Assembly (NCBI RefSeq): GCF_905475395.1
Contig: NC_058339.1
Coordinates: 23,568,001 to 23,632,000 of the forward strand
Origin: Chrysoperla carnea
Taxonomy: Eukaryota > Arthropoda > Insecta > Neuroptera > Chrysopidae
DNA length: 64,000 nt
Direction: 5' to 3'
The position numbers and the translations under genes were made by a program. Below, in pieces: positions 12,814 through 25,900 of the stretch. Within the stretch, counting starts at the first letter, position 1. Each line of letters begins with the position of its first letter. The notes under the pieces were generated by a model, which saw only the letters and a program-made list of their open reading frames with translations, was not told where the DNA came from and made no database searches.

Positions 12814-13147
12814 AAAAGGCAGGCCATAAAAATTTATCATGAATGTAACGTTCAAAACACCATTGTTCGCGTTATAATTACAGTACCTACATGCCATTTT
12901 GTTCAAATATTTCTATTGTGGATTCTGAATGGGATATATTTTTATAACCATTTGTTTGTCAAAGAAAAAGAACAAGATCTTTCGACAGCAAATAAACTTT
13001 ATCAATGGAATGTTTGTTTTGTAAAGAAATATGAAAAAATACCATTACTCTGGAAACAAGTTGCCAAATTCTGCGACACTGATATTTAAAATAAAAACAA
13101 TTATTAACGATAAAATCAGTTCTGTAGAAAAGTAAATAGAAGAAGAA

Positions 13148-13153
13148 TATAAA
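13148..13153 (+). promoter_or_regulatory. Candidate TATA box of PAP3
   Basis: TATAAA in the context gaatataaattc, 84 bases before the PAP3 start codon. It would give a leader of about 50 bases. Supported only by position and motif. Confidence 0.3.
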
Positions 13154-13231
13154 TTCACCGCAATTTTTACTTCGATAAGAGAAATAAGTAAATTATTTCC
13201 TTAAGTAAAAAAATTGACACAAAAAATAATT

Positions 13232-15177
13232 ATGTTTTATTCAATTTTTCTTTTACTATTAATTCAATTTCATTTTATCCAAAGTTATGTTGAATATCAA
13301 CCTGAACAAATACATTTGTCGTTAAGTAACAATGGTCGTGATATGGTCGTTACATGGTCCACTCCAGATTCAACTGGTGACAGTATTGTTGAATATGGGA
13401 TCGATAAAATTAATTTAGAAGCAATTGGCAAAGAAACAATATTTGTTGATGGTGGACCTGAAAAACGAAAACAAGAAATTCATCGAGTGCTCCTGCCAAA
13501 TTTGAAGCCAGATACTGTTTATAGTGAGTAAAACGTGAAACTATTACCGTAGTTCTTAACAATTTTACTAATTGACTAAAAAAATTTTTAGAATACCGTT
13601 GTGGCGGAGAAAAAGGTTGGTCACCCGTCTTTTGGTTTAAAACATTTCCAGCAGGTGATGATTGGATACCCAGTATTGCTATTTATGGAGATTTGGGCAA
13701 TAAAGAAGCACTCTCACTTCCCTATTTACAAAAAGAAGCTCAAAATGGAGTATATGATGCTGTATTGCATATTGGTGATTTTGCATATGACATGGAAACG
13801 GTAATTTAAACTCATATCATTTTTAAGCCTTCTGTACATCATTTTATTTTTACTATTTTACAGGATAATGGAGGCTATGGAGATGAGTTCATGCGTCAAA
13901 TAGAACCAGTTGCAGCATATTTGCCTTATATGACAAGTCCTGGGAATCATGAAAATGCTTAGTAAGTAATATCCTTTCGAATTTAACGCCGTTTTAAAAA
14001 AATTTATAATATTCAAAATTCATTCAGAAAATGACAAACTATAAAAAGCTTTATTTGGGAAACTATTGGGTCTACGGAGGCAAATGTAGTCTCATATTGT
14101 AGTAAATTTAGCCTACTTTTAAAAAAATCCAGAAAAGGTCCTATCAAGAACTAGTCGTTTAGAATCGCTTTTTTAAAATAGCCTTCTGCGCTCGAGGTCA
14201 CAAATTTGGATTATTCATTGGGCCAACATCATAAATAAAGAAGTCTAGGTCTGCAAAAAATCTAAAAACTACTGGATTTGGTGCAAGCTCTGATGTATAC
14301 AGCTACGTTGATAAACTTTGAAATTGGGTCTACAGAGACAATTCTGATCTCATACTGTAGCAAATTTAGTCTACTTTAAATACGTTCTTTCAAGCGACAA
14401 TGTTACTAGATTATTATTACACCATTTTTATTTTGGCCTACTAAGAAATTTCTTTTTAACACATATATAAAACTATTTAAAATTTTCAGTAATTTCAGTC
14501 ACTATAAGGAACGATTCACAATGCCTGGCGATAACCAAGGATTATATTACAGTTTAAATATTGGCCCTGTTCATTTTCTATTCTTTTCGTCCGAGCTTTA
14601 CTATTACACAGAATACTTAGGACCCGAAAAACAATACGAATGGATTATTAATGATTTGGAAGAGGCTACAAAACCAGAAAATCGAGCTAAGCATCCATGG
14701 ATTATTGTTTTAGCGCATCGTCCAATGTATTGTACAAGTTTCAATTCAGATGACTGTACATTTAAAAATACAAAAACTCGTGTTGGGCTTGGAATTCCAC
14801 GAAAATATGGTTTAGAATCTGTATTTTATAAATATGGTGTTGATATGGAAATTTGGGCACATGAACATACTTATGAACGGTTTTATCCGCTGTATGATTA
14901 TAAGGTTTATAATGGTAGCATGGATGAACCTTATGTAAATCCAAAAGCTCCAATTCATATTATATCTGGATCTGCTGGTTGCCAAGAAGGGCATGATCAA
15001 TTTACTCCAAAACAACCTTCATATAGTGCTTTCCGTACTCGTGACTATGGATATACTAGATTTAAAGCCTACAACCATACACATTTGTACTTAGAGCAAG
15101 TTTCTATTAATGCTCGTAAGGTGGTTGACCAATTTTGGGTAGTTAAGGATAGTCATAAACCGTACACTATTTTATAA
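13232..15177 (+). CDS. PAP3: purple acid phosphatase, acid phosphatase type 7-like, 4 exons, 428 aa
   Basis: Third paralogue. Exons are 13232-13523, 13592-13800, 13864-13961 and 14490-15177; introns are 68, 63 and 528 bases with the same phases (1, 0, 2) as PAP1 and PAP2. The start chosen is the ATG at 13232 (MFYSIFLLLL, a signal peptide); an in-frame TTG 18 bases earlier is not a likely start. Ligands are Asp131 (GDLG), Asp160 and Tyr163 (GDFAY), Asn195 (GNHE), His276 (AHRPMYC), and His324 and His326 (WAHEHTYERF). Exons 2 and 3 are exactly 209 and 98 bases in all three genes. The third intron is six to eight times longer than in its paralogues because it carries repeat sequence at about 14060-14400. 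Expected to be a secreted or lysosomal acid phosphatase; tandem with PAP2. Confidence 0.95.
14060..14400. repeat. Repeat insertion in PAP3 intron 3
   Basis: It resembles the right arm of the foldback element at 2071-2760, for example tttggattattcattgggcc near 14205. The phrase ctcatattgtagtaaattta (near 14091) recurs as ctcatactgtagcaaattta near 14361, so about one unit plus part of a second is present. It accounts for the unusual length of this intron. Confidence 0.6.
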
Positions 15178-15223
15178 AAAAAATTTTTAGTATATACTTA
15201 TGGAGTATTTTTATTTTATTTCC

Positions 15224-15229
15224 AATAAA
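15224..15229 (+). terminator. Polyadenylation signal of PAP3
   Basis: AATAAA starting 47 bases after the PAP3 stop codon, within an AT-rich 3' UTR. Confidence 0.55.
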
Positions 15230-15344
15230 CATTTTAAGTATTTAAGTTTTTTATATGCTTATGCAAGTTGTATATCATTTAAGTAACAATTAATAAAAAT
15301 ATTATACTCAGTTGTCTTCTAAAAAAATATTTATAAATTAATTA

Positions 15345-15865
15345 GAAGATATCTGCCCGCATTACTGGGCATTTTCTGCTTTTTGAAACAAAGACTATCA
15401 CGTTATATCTCTCTTTTGTTCACAATTTTATGGATTTTAATTTTTCAGAGGGGAACTTTTTTGAAAATGAAGTTTTGCCCATGATAATCCCTAACATTGT
15501 AGCTTTCTATAGGTCCAATCATTAAATTAACCTAATTTTTATACTTTTTGGATCAACAGAGATCCATTGAGCTTCATCCAATTTCAAAACAAATTGTTTT
15601 TCCCGTTTTTCTCGATTTTTTCAAAGGGGTACCCCTTAAAAAAATTGCAAAAAATCGAAAAATTTTTGTATCTCCAATTTCGATAAAACTCAGTTTATAA
15701 GGTAATTTTGACCCAAAGAGTACAAAAATCGGGTGCAATTGTTGACTGCTCGAATAGTTTTTGAGATACGGGCTAAGATTGATCCAAATATTGCGATATC
15801 TCAGAAACTCTGCATCCAATCATTAAATAAACCCGATTTTTATACTTTTTGGATCAAAATTACCC
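15345..15865. repeat. Dispersed repeat family C, copy 1
   Basis: Begins with a ctgcccgcattactggg end and runs through two blocks of the phrase tttatactttttggatcaa. It also contains aaaggggtacccctt and a cgataaaactcagtttataa block. The same phrases recur at 35355-35830, 44691-45010, 52045-52765 and 54110-54430. An 81-codon minus-strand frame inside is a by-product of the repeat. Confidence 0.75.
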
Positions 15866-16790
15866 CATCCACATTTCAGCCGTCGATAAAGACAAATTAA
15901 TTTTTTTATATTAATCTGACACAAGCGAAGTTTTTTACGCGTTGTTTTCATCACAAGTAATGATTTATCGAAACTATGAAAAATAAAAGTAATTGAAAAG
16001 AGTAATTTAAGCGAGTGTTATATCATTTCAATTTAAATCGATAAAAATCGCATTCGCATTTGCGAATATTGGAGATCAACATTCGCATTCGCAAAAGTGC
16101 AAAATTATACATTCGTCCCATGGCTAAGATGTAGATATGCGTACGAATAATTCTTGTTATTTGTGGTACCCGTCACTATTTAACGACGATTCTCGATATC
16201 GTTGTTGTTGGAGGCTTAGTGAAGCCTAAAATAAATATTCGGATGTTATGAGTTCTTGACATCGATTGTCACAATAAACACCATCATCAGAAATTCAGAA
16301 CTAAATTTGCTGTCGTTCACTAAGCTTAACATTACCCCCTGGCTTAGACAATGCGATTTTCATCTGGATATAGGATAAGTAAAAAAAAACAAACGATATA
16401 AATATTTCTTTGCATTTTATTAACGTTAACTGAATTTTCTGTCTTAGTAATTGACCAAAATATTGTTAATTATTATATATCAAACGCATACATCTTTGGA
16501 ATGTTTTTACAATAATGCTACGAAATTTTACTGTCAAAAGAGAATACGTTTATGTACGCGGTATGTCTTCTTACAATAGTTACTAACATTAAAAACTATG
16601 TAAACAATAATTAATAATAATAAAATAATTTTGTTCATAAGAAATTCAAAAACTAAATATATCACACAAAAATGGTCCCTAAATTTATGTCGAATTAATG
16701 TATTTTGATCACAAATTAATTGAAAAATAAAATGTAACATTATTTTGGTTGTCTTTAAAAGAGAATTAAACTAAAAAGGGTAAAAAGTGA
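15866..16790. other. Intergenic between PAP3 and SLC6 3' end
   Basis: Nearly 1 kb between the convergent 3' ends of PAP3 (plus) and the SLC6 gene (minus). It probably includes the SLC6 3' UTR. Short gcgaat-type repeats lie near 16050-16100. No open frame is convincing. Confidence 0.45.
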
Positions 16791-16988
16791 TTAAACTTTT
16801 AAATTTAACGTGTCATTAACTTCTGTTTGTGTATCATCAGTTCGTTGTATTTCACTTGGTTTCGCTGTCATCGTTAACATTGGTGATAATTCAGCAATAT
16901 CATCTGGATCTTTTTCTAAATGTTCACAATTACTGCCACCACAAATTTTACATTCGAATAGATCGGGCAAAACTGCTTTTAACATTTT
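16791..16988 (-). CDS. SLC6 exon 11 (C-terminal tail)
   Basis: Encodes residues 663-727 and the TAA stop. The tail has [11 protein letters not shown] (Cys675, Cys678, Cys683, His685), a possible small metal-binding knuckle, then an acidic and threonine-rich end finishing NLKV, which could serve as a PDZ ligand. The acceptor is ttttcag before the Lys codon. Confidence 0.85.
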   Translation of the reverse strand, partial: KMLKAVLPDLFECKICGGSNCEHLEKDPDDIAELSPMLTMTAKPSEIQRTDDTQTEVNDTLNLKV

Positions 16989-19900
16989 CTGAAAATAGTA
17001 AATATTTAAATAAGAAATTGATATTTGTTAAGTTTTAGACAAAAGACAGAATAATGCACAAATTTATAAATGGATAATGTGATAAATACAGTTTCTCGTC
17101 AGTGATAGGTAGGTAGTAGCTATTTCCTTATATTTTCCTAACATTTTGTATCATCACGAATTTAATATTGAGAATCTTCTTTTTTCCTTTACAAAGTCCA
17201 ATGAGCTCGGAGGTTATCGGTAATCACTTTAGCGCGAAATAATGCATTTGCTAAAGACATTCTTTAACAGATGCAATGCAGCAGAAAGTTTTCTTACGAT
17301 TCCTTGTTTTCGGAAACTTTTAATCAATTACTTAATTTTATTAAATATTGAACAAAAAGTTCAAACCTTTTTGTTCAATATATTCTGGTGTGACTGTTTA
17401 CTGAAACTGTTTACATGTATATGTCAGATTGAAAATGTGATATTTAAAGGAGTCTCTTCATTCACATATCTCGGAGAGCAAGTAAATAACGAAGGAAAAA
17501 CTAGCACAGCGATAAAAGAAAGACTCCAGAGAGGCAATCGAGCATACTTTGCAAATGTGAAGCTCTTGAAAAGCAAGCTGATTACAAGAAGGACAAAGTT
17601 GAAAATATACAAGACTTTGGTTCGACCAGTAATAACCTATGGAAGTGAAAACTGGACACTCACGGTAGAAGATCAGGAGAAGATAAGAAGGTTCGAACGG
17701 AAAATAATCAGAAGAATCTATGGAGCGGGACAAATCAATGAGACAGAATGGTCGGAACGACAGCGAGATATTAGAAATCCTGGACGGTGAAGATATTGTT
17801 AAGTTCATCAAATCCCAAAGACTTCGTTGTTTTGGGCACGTCCAGAGAATGGAAGACGATTTGAGGACAATGCGAGTCACTGGATGGGGAGCCAAGACCC
17901 AGGACCGCAACGTCTGGAGGCGCATTGTGGAGGAGGCCAAGGCCCACGTCGGGCTGTAGCGCCTATTGTTGTTGTTATTCTGGTATGACTGGTTAGTTAT
18001 TCGATTTTGTAATCGACTTTAATTTAAATAGGTTTTTTTTTTTAATTGCCACCGACTAGTTTTGGAGAAATCTATGAAAACATATCATCCAACTACTTTT
18101 TTCCCAAAAGATCAATCACCAGTCCAGTCAGTCTTCAACTTCATATAAAAAAAAAAACAAGCTTTTTATCCAAAACTGCGCTAGCGGTCGTACGTCCTTA
18201 ATATAAATGTATAAAAATGTATTCTGTTTAAAATTACCTCTTTCCAAGTCTTTCCCTCTGATTTAATGAACACAATTATGGCAAATGCTGGAATGCATAT
18301 TAATGATAATGAAGATATAAACCATCCAAGTCCTATTGCCCAATCCGGATACGTATAATTTCCATTATCATATGTTGGAGGTGTGTAATCAATCAAGGCG
18401 AATATCCATAAAAATAATAATAACAATGGTGCTAAAATCAACCAACAAAATCGAAAATATAATGATGGCGGATGTCCTGTCATATCTTCAACATTCTTGG
18501 ATAATCTCCATGCACCATAAAACCATGCAACAGCAATTATTTCAAAGAAAGCTAAATACATAATCGATATGGAAGCGGCATAATGATCGATTAATTGAAA
18601 ATAGTAAATTCCTCCCTATTAAAAAGATTAATTATTTTTAATAAATATTAAAAAAATTTTAATTACAAAATAAAATGTAGTTAAAAATACCTGTGTAACA
18701 TTTGGTAGACCAAATATAAACGATATTACACATATAACTAACACAACCATTTCATGGCATACCAAATTTTTACGAATCCATCTAGGAAAACCATCTTGAA
18801 TTGATGTCACAACTACTTCAACTATGGCAAACTGAAATATAAAGAATTCAAAATTACAATCCAAAAAAACCAAAGTAATATTAGTTTTTTCACTAATAAG
18901 CAACATAAAAATAATATAAACAGGTTTCCTGCGAATAAATTCGGAGCGTATTCCTTTTATTAATTTTCGGAGTATTTCTTGAACATTTCGAATTCAAAGT
19001 TATCTTATATACTTGTATCAAAAACCCAGATGAACTATTGATACTCTAGTCTTCAGTATCATCATTAATCATTCGGTGCTGAAGGAATTTAGTACCGCCT
19101 CACGGCTTAATTTAAGTTAGTAAAGAATCATGTAAAAGGCGCTCATTAATTGACATAAAGTCATAAAGTTAAAAAACTCGATTTTTTTGATAACACAGGC
19201 AAATTTGATCCGATCTTATAGGATTTTTTTTTGAGACCCACTAATTTTGGGTCACTCTTTTCAGCTGTAATGTTAATTTTTCGCTAGCTATCATTTATGT
19301 GCACAATTCCGGGACCAATACTCCACATTCTTGAAACCTAGGTCATTTTGGATCACAAATTTGAAAAGTATGGCCCCAATTTACTAGGATTACATACTCG
19401 GTTTATTAAAATTGGATAAAATTTGGATGTGATAGAGCAAAATTAAATTTTTTGGATTCTGATGACGTCATAAAGTTAAAAAATTATATATTTTTGATAT
19501 TACAGGCAAATTTGATCCGATCTTATTGGAATTTTTTTTGAAACCCACTAATTTTGGGGCATTCTTTTCAGCTATGATGTTAATTTTTCGCTAGCTATCA
19601 TTTATGTGCTTAATTCCGGGACCAGGACTCCACATTCTTGAAGCCTGTTAGAACTAGGTTAATTTTGATCACAAATTTGAAAAGTATTGCCCAAATTTAG
19701 TAGGATTACATACTCGGTTTATCAAAATTGGATAAAATTTGGATGTGATACAGCAAAATTAAATTTTTTGGATTCTGATGACGTCATAAAGTTAAAAAAT
19801 TATATATTTTTGATATTACAGGCAAATTTGATCCGTTCTTATTGGAATTTTTTTTGAAACCCACTAATTTTGGGGCATTCTTTTCAGCTATGATGTTAAT

Positions 19901-22900
19901 TTTTCGCTAGCTATCATTTATGTGCTTAATTCCGGGACCAGGACTCCACATTCTTGAAGCCTGCTAGAACTAGGTTAATTTTGATCACAAATTTGAAAAG
20001 TATGGCCCAAATTTAGTAGGATTACATACTCAGTTTATCAAAATTGGATAAAATTTGGATGTGATAGAGCAAAATTAAATTTTTTGGATTCTGATGACGT
20101 CATAAAGTTAAAAAATTATATATTTTTGATATTACAGGCAAATTTGATCCGATCTTATTGGAATTTTTTTTGAAACCCACTAATTTTGGGGCATTCTTTT
20201 CAGCTATGATGTTAATTTTTCGCTAGCTATCATTTATGTGCTTAATTCCGGGACCAGGACTCCACATTCTTGAAGCCTGTTAGAACTAGGTTAATTTTGA
20301 TCACAAATTTGAAAAGTATGGCCCAAATTTAGTAGGATTACATACTCGGTTTATCAAAATTGGATAAAATTTGGATGTGATAGAGCAAAATTAAATTTTT
20401 TGGATTCTGATGACGTCATAAAGTTCAAAAATTCGATTTTTTTGATAACACAGGCAAATTTGATCCGATTTTATTGGAATTTTTTTTTGAAATCCACTAA
20501 TTTTGGATCATTCTTTTCAGCTGTGATGTTAATTTTTCGTTAGCTATCATTTATGTGCTTAATTCCGGGACCAGGACTCCACATTCTTGAAACCTATTAG
20601 AGCTAGGTTAATTTGGATCACAAATTTGAAAAGTCTGACCAAAATTTAGTAGGATTACATACTCTGTTTATCAAAATTGGATAAAATTTGGATGTGAAAG
20701 AGCAAAATTAAATTTTTTGGATAGTATGATATGTAATCCGTTCATTTTTTGTGACACTGAGATACCAGTAACTTTAAAGCTTCCTGACCGTAGAGCTTTT
20801 CTACTATTTTTCCACTTGAAATTTTAGTCTCCTGTTTTTTATGAGTGAAATTTGTATACGGAACCCTATAATAATATTACAGGCGAAACACATTGTAAGA
20901 AATGTAATAAATAATAATAAATATTTCTAGCTGCTAAGCAATTATAATAATAATGTATTTATTTACATTATTATATCCAACTTTTTACGAGTAGAAAATT
21001 TATTGTTCATTGTTTCCATCTATTATATTTCATACAACTTACTCACACAAAAAAATAAATACTATTTTGTTTGTTTTTTATGATGAAAAATAAAAAATTA
21101 TACATTTTATTTTTTTTTTTTTTGTGTTTTTTTGTTTTTACAAATAAACTCAAATGTGTTATATGCAAAATATAATGTTGGTAATAAAAATAATAGTTAA
21201 TATTTTGTATTTAATAATAATTTTATTTACCTGACTATTTAGTCCTAAACAAAGCATCATAAAAAAGAATAACACAGACCATACTTGTGATGCGGGCATT
21301 TTGGCCATTGCTTGTGGGTATACAACAAATACCAAACCAGGGCCTGAAATAATAATATTAAAAATGCATGTTAATTTTTTTTTATATGAAGCTTTCAATC
21401 AGTGTAGAGCTAACTGGACCATAGACATTATATTCAACAGTAGACTGTAACAATTGTATTTTTATAGGGGAATGTCTGATTATCAACGTCTGATTAAAGA
21501 TATAAAATTGAAAAAACTCCCTTACCATCGTCAATTACATCCTCAATTGATGTATTCTGTTCAGTTGCAATATTCCCAATCGTTGCAAATGCAAATATTC
21601 CAACCAATAACGACGTAATGGCATTTACAAATGAAACCGCTAAAGTGTCATGTAAAATTGTGTTATTATACTTATTATAACTAGCAAATGATATCATTGA
21701 TCCAAATGCAATACCCAAAGAATTAAAATTTTGAGCAACGGCATTTACCCAAACCTAGAAAAAATTAAATTATTGAATTCCATTGCCAGAAAAATTATTC
21801 ATTTGATAAATTTACCTTTGCATCTAATAGTAATTCCATTCGTGGTGTGAAAAAATATCGTAAACCACGATCAGCACCTTCTAAAGTTAATGATCGAGCT
21901 AGGAACAAAATAATTAATAAAAATGGAAATGTTGCGGTGAAATATCGGGCACGTGCTGATGATTTGATGCTCTTCCATATAGCGAAATATACAATTACCC
22001 ATGCGCATAATAAACAAGCGACTAGATCCCATCTTAATACTCCTGGTTCTTCAATTCCAGAACTTATTTTTAATACTTTATAGCTAAAACAAAACACAAC
22101 AAACGTTAATTTTCCAAAATATAGAACATTATTTAAATGTATTAATATTTGCATTCATTTCCTAAATTAAGATAGAAAAATATTACGGCAAACTCTTTGA
22201 AGGGCCAAAACAAATCTTTTCCTAAATGTGGCCCGAATTCCAGACCGTTATCATTATAGCACAATGAAACTAAATATCTCAAAGGAAAAAGAAGAAAAAT
22301 TCCATAGTTTTTTACTAGGTTGTAATAACTGCGTACTAAAAAGTCGCCCTCTCAGGGTAAGTCTTAAGACTTTATATCTGGAAGTTTTACAATTTTGCTT
22401 CTTATGGCGCTAACTCTGCACAAAACTAATACCAAAAGCTATTTTCAATTATTAATGAAAAATGTTCATTATTTAATGTTCATTATTTGTTTATTTTAAC
22501 TATAAATATTTTTATCCAATTAAATGAATCTCTCGCTTCCTAAGCAGTGTCGGTCCCTTAAAAAAATTGCAAAAAATCGAAAAAAATTTGGTATTTAAAT
22601 AAAAAGGAGTCGATTATTATAATATTTTTTAAATAAAATTTTGCTTTGTCTCAATTAATTTATGAATAACTTTTAGTAAATTTTTTTCATCTTACTCAAA
22701 AAATTCTTCTGACGGTGTTCTTGAATTATTTGGCCTTGTAATATTATGAACATGATGTGGATGATTATTTATTGGTGGTATCCAGCATGCAAGTGTATTC
22801 CAACTACCATGACAATGACTCCATGGTGCATTTGGACGAAATGCAGCAAAAATATAATATATGGCATATGCAATTAAAACACTATAATAGGTAGACATTA

Positions 22901-25900
22901 AAAATGATATAACTACACTGGCAAGACCAGCACCTGAAAAAAAAAAAACAACAACCAAATATAAATCATTATAACTCTTTAATTATAATTCAAAATCGTA
23001 ATAAAATATTTAAATATGTAATAATTATTTTATTCGTTACATCCGACTAAACACGACCTCAATATGTTTTTATTGCAAATGGTTTTTAATTTAATCATGT
23101 TTTTACGCAATTTTTATGTCATCAAACTATCAAATTTATTTTATTTTTCTACCAGTTTTAATGTCGAACTGAATTGGTGATTAAAGAGAATTGAAAAAAA
23201 TACTACTCGAGCCAGGACTCGAACCCGGCTTCTTGGATTCATTTCAAGCGCCCTACTAATTAGGCTATTCTAGTTCTAGACACAGAGTGCAATTTTTCCA
23301 AATCATTAAACTTTTATTTTTACTTTGTTTATTCACTTATTTATTATTAGTTTACGCTGTATGTATCATATTAAAAATCATCAATTATAATCGAGAGACC
23401 ATGATGTAAATAAATATCGTATACATGATTACAAGTAAACAAAAACAATGAATTGGCGATGCTTGAATCTATGATTCTAAAATTGATTCAATCTGTTTAC
23501 TTGCACAATAATTTAGAAGAAAAATTTTAGAAAAAATTAAAGAAACACTCAAGTACTTATAGCATATTTTTTTAAAGCTCCTTTTCCCGTCAATTTTTGA
23601 GCTATTCAAAAAAACATGCTTTTGAGGAAGTGCATAAAAAAAGCAGTAGAACAAAAGTTTGTTATTGCAAAAAATACTATCAAAGTTGATTTGAGGTGTT
23701 TGTTTCCCTACAGTATTGAAAAAAGTTTTGGTTTATTGCACGGTACATACATATAAACCAAATGCATGCTTTGTAGTCATATAATGTGTTATTTTTAACT
23801 TTGCAATACTACGCAACTACAAAAATATCTAATATATTGTGTGCAAGTGCTGCTTATAAATTTGATAATATAGATATCTTCAATCATCAATATTCTAACT
23901 ACAGTCGTCTCTGTTCATCAAATGATGGATCTTCGATGAACTCATAATTAAATTGAAATTTTGTTTTTATATCATCGACAACCTTTTATTTTTATGGTAT
24001 CATTATAAACTACAAGATTGTCTAAATATTTTAGATAGTTTTTTATCACAATCTCTAGATTTTTTGATATAGAAATATCTAATTGAAAAGGATAATCTAT
24101 ATGATTCATCATTTTTTCAGCCAACTTTGAACGATAAAATAATAATAAAAAGCCCGATGACCTAAGAATTTTTTGTGATTTTTGGAAACTTTGTTAATCA
24201 AAAAATATGCCAATTAATAAATATTGTATACCTTTAAATATTGGACAAAGATGACCGATTGCTCCAATTGGACCACGTCCAGTAAATTGTCCCACAGCCA
24301 ATTCCATATACAACATTGGAATGCCACATATGATTAAAATTATAAAATATGGTATTAAAAATACACCTGAAAAGATTTTTAAGCTCAGTTAATAATTTAT
24401 TATATATAATAATTTGAGCTAAATAATTTCAATAAAGAATAATAGGGAATTAAGTTTGAGTAAACCAAATTTAAGTTAGGTAGGATCGATGAACATTTGA
24501 AGAATTTTGTTCAAAATCCCATCATCAATACAAAAGCAATAGCTCCATTTCCTTTGGCAATTTGCTAAAAACTACTCTATATAGTAAATCGTTGTTGAAA
24601 AAGGTGCCTCAAATTGTTTTCTGCCGATATTGACGGATTTTACTTAGATCAACTTATCAACATTTAAAGTTTGTATTAATGACTTTTTGTATGTATATCT
24701 TATTCGTATTCCTCAGACTGAGTTATGTAGTTTTCAAATGCAATTACCTTGCATAAAAATTCTATTTGTAACATGACCTAAAAATCTATGGCTACACAGT
24801 AGGCAGGTAATAATAATTCATTAATCATTTCTTAATTGCTTTTGTGTGTTTTGTGAATTCAGTTCATGCAACTTATTTATTGATTTTTTTTTAAATAAAA
24901 CAGTAAGTAATAAGTATCATATGTGAAGTAAAATAGCCTTAATTATGCAAAACAAATAAAAATGTGTAGTAAATTTATCTGTGCTAAATAAATTCAATGA
25001 CATAATTTTAATAAATAAAATATTATTAGCAAAGGTTTGATAACTAATGAAATAAATATTATTTATTACCTCCGCCACTCTTGTAACAAAGATATGGAAA
25101 CCTCCATACATTGCCAAGGCCAACACTGTATCCTATACATGCAAGAACAAATTGCATTTTTGACGCCCATTGTTGTCGACGTGTTGGCTTCAGGTACAAA
25201 CTATCAGTATCTTCGGTTGTTGCGCCACCACCTAGACTAGAATCATCGAAACTTCTTGTATCCTCTGGTGGTCTGTAACAAATAAACAAAAAAAAAAAAA
25301 AGATTAAATTGAGTGAAAAACTCGGCGAAAAGAAAATATATAGGTATTAAGGTGGTTCTGGTGTTAAAATTAACGATATTGGTAAATGTTCCCGCAGTTT
25401 TTATGTAAATTAGATTTGACTGGAAATTTCTAAAACTAAAGATTTTTATTGAGGTTTCCAGGACCACAAAGTTCTAATCGCATGAATTCTTTGAGAACGT
25501 GAATTTTTCCTACTAACGTAACTCAACTTACAAGTGAAATTAACCCTCGACAAATTTTTCAGGGATACAAGCTCGTACTTGAAACATATCTAAGAATACT
25601 TTCCACCAAATTACTTTTTTCCTTAGTGCCTTCTAAAAACTGAACCGATTTCACAGCGGTCAATCTTATAAAACCCTTATTTTCGTCCTATGAACCAGCC
25701 TTGATTTAAAAATTATTTGAAGGATAAGATTCAGAAAAAGACTCCAAACAAAATTTGTAGACTTCGTAAAAAAGTTTGACTTTTCGGACAGCAATGGTCA
25801 TAAAAGCCGCTAAAGTGGCTAAAGTCGCTATGTAAACTATACTGACTGTATTTAATACAGCCTTGTTTTTAATTTTATTAATTATTATTTTTTTATACAA

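Noticed and set aside
17242-17400. The first 50-odd codons of the open frame that leads into the LINE
   Set aside because: They lie upstream of the 5' target-site duplication, so they are host intron sequence that is open by chance.
19154-20722. CRISPR-like array
   Set aside because: Units are 316 bases and repeated throughout with no unique spacers, in a eukaryotic intron. It is a satellite.
23205-23285. A functional tRNA gene on the minus strand
   Set aside because: The T-arm and B box are good, but the acceptor stem does not pair. More likely SINE or pseudogene.
25272-25289. Met at 25289 as the start of the SLC6 protein
   Set aside because: It lies upstream of a strong acceptor (ttgttacag) and within intron 2; the exon has a partial first codon matching an upstream exon.
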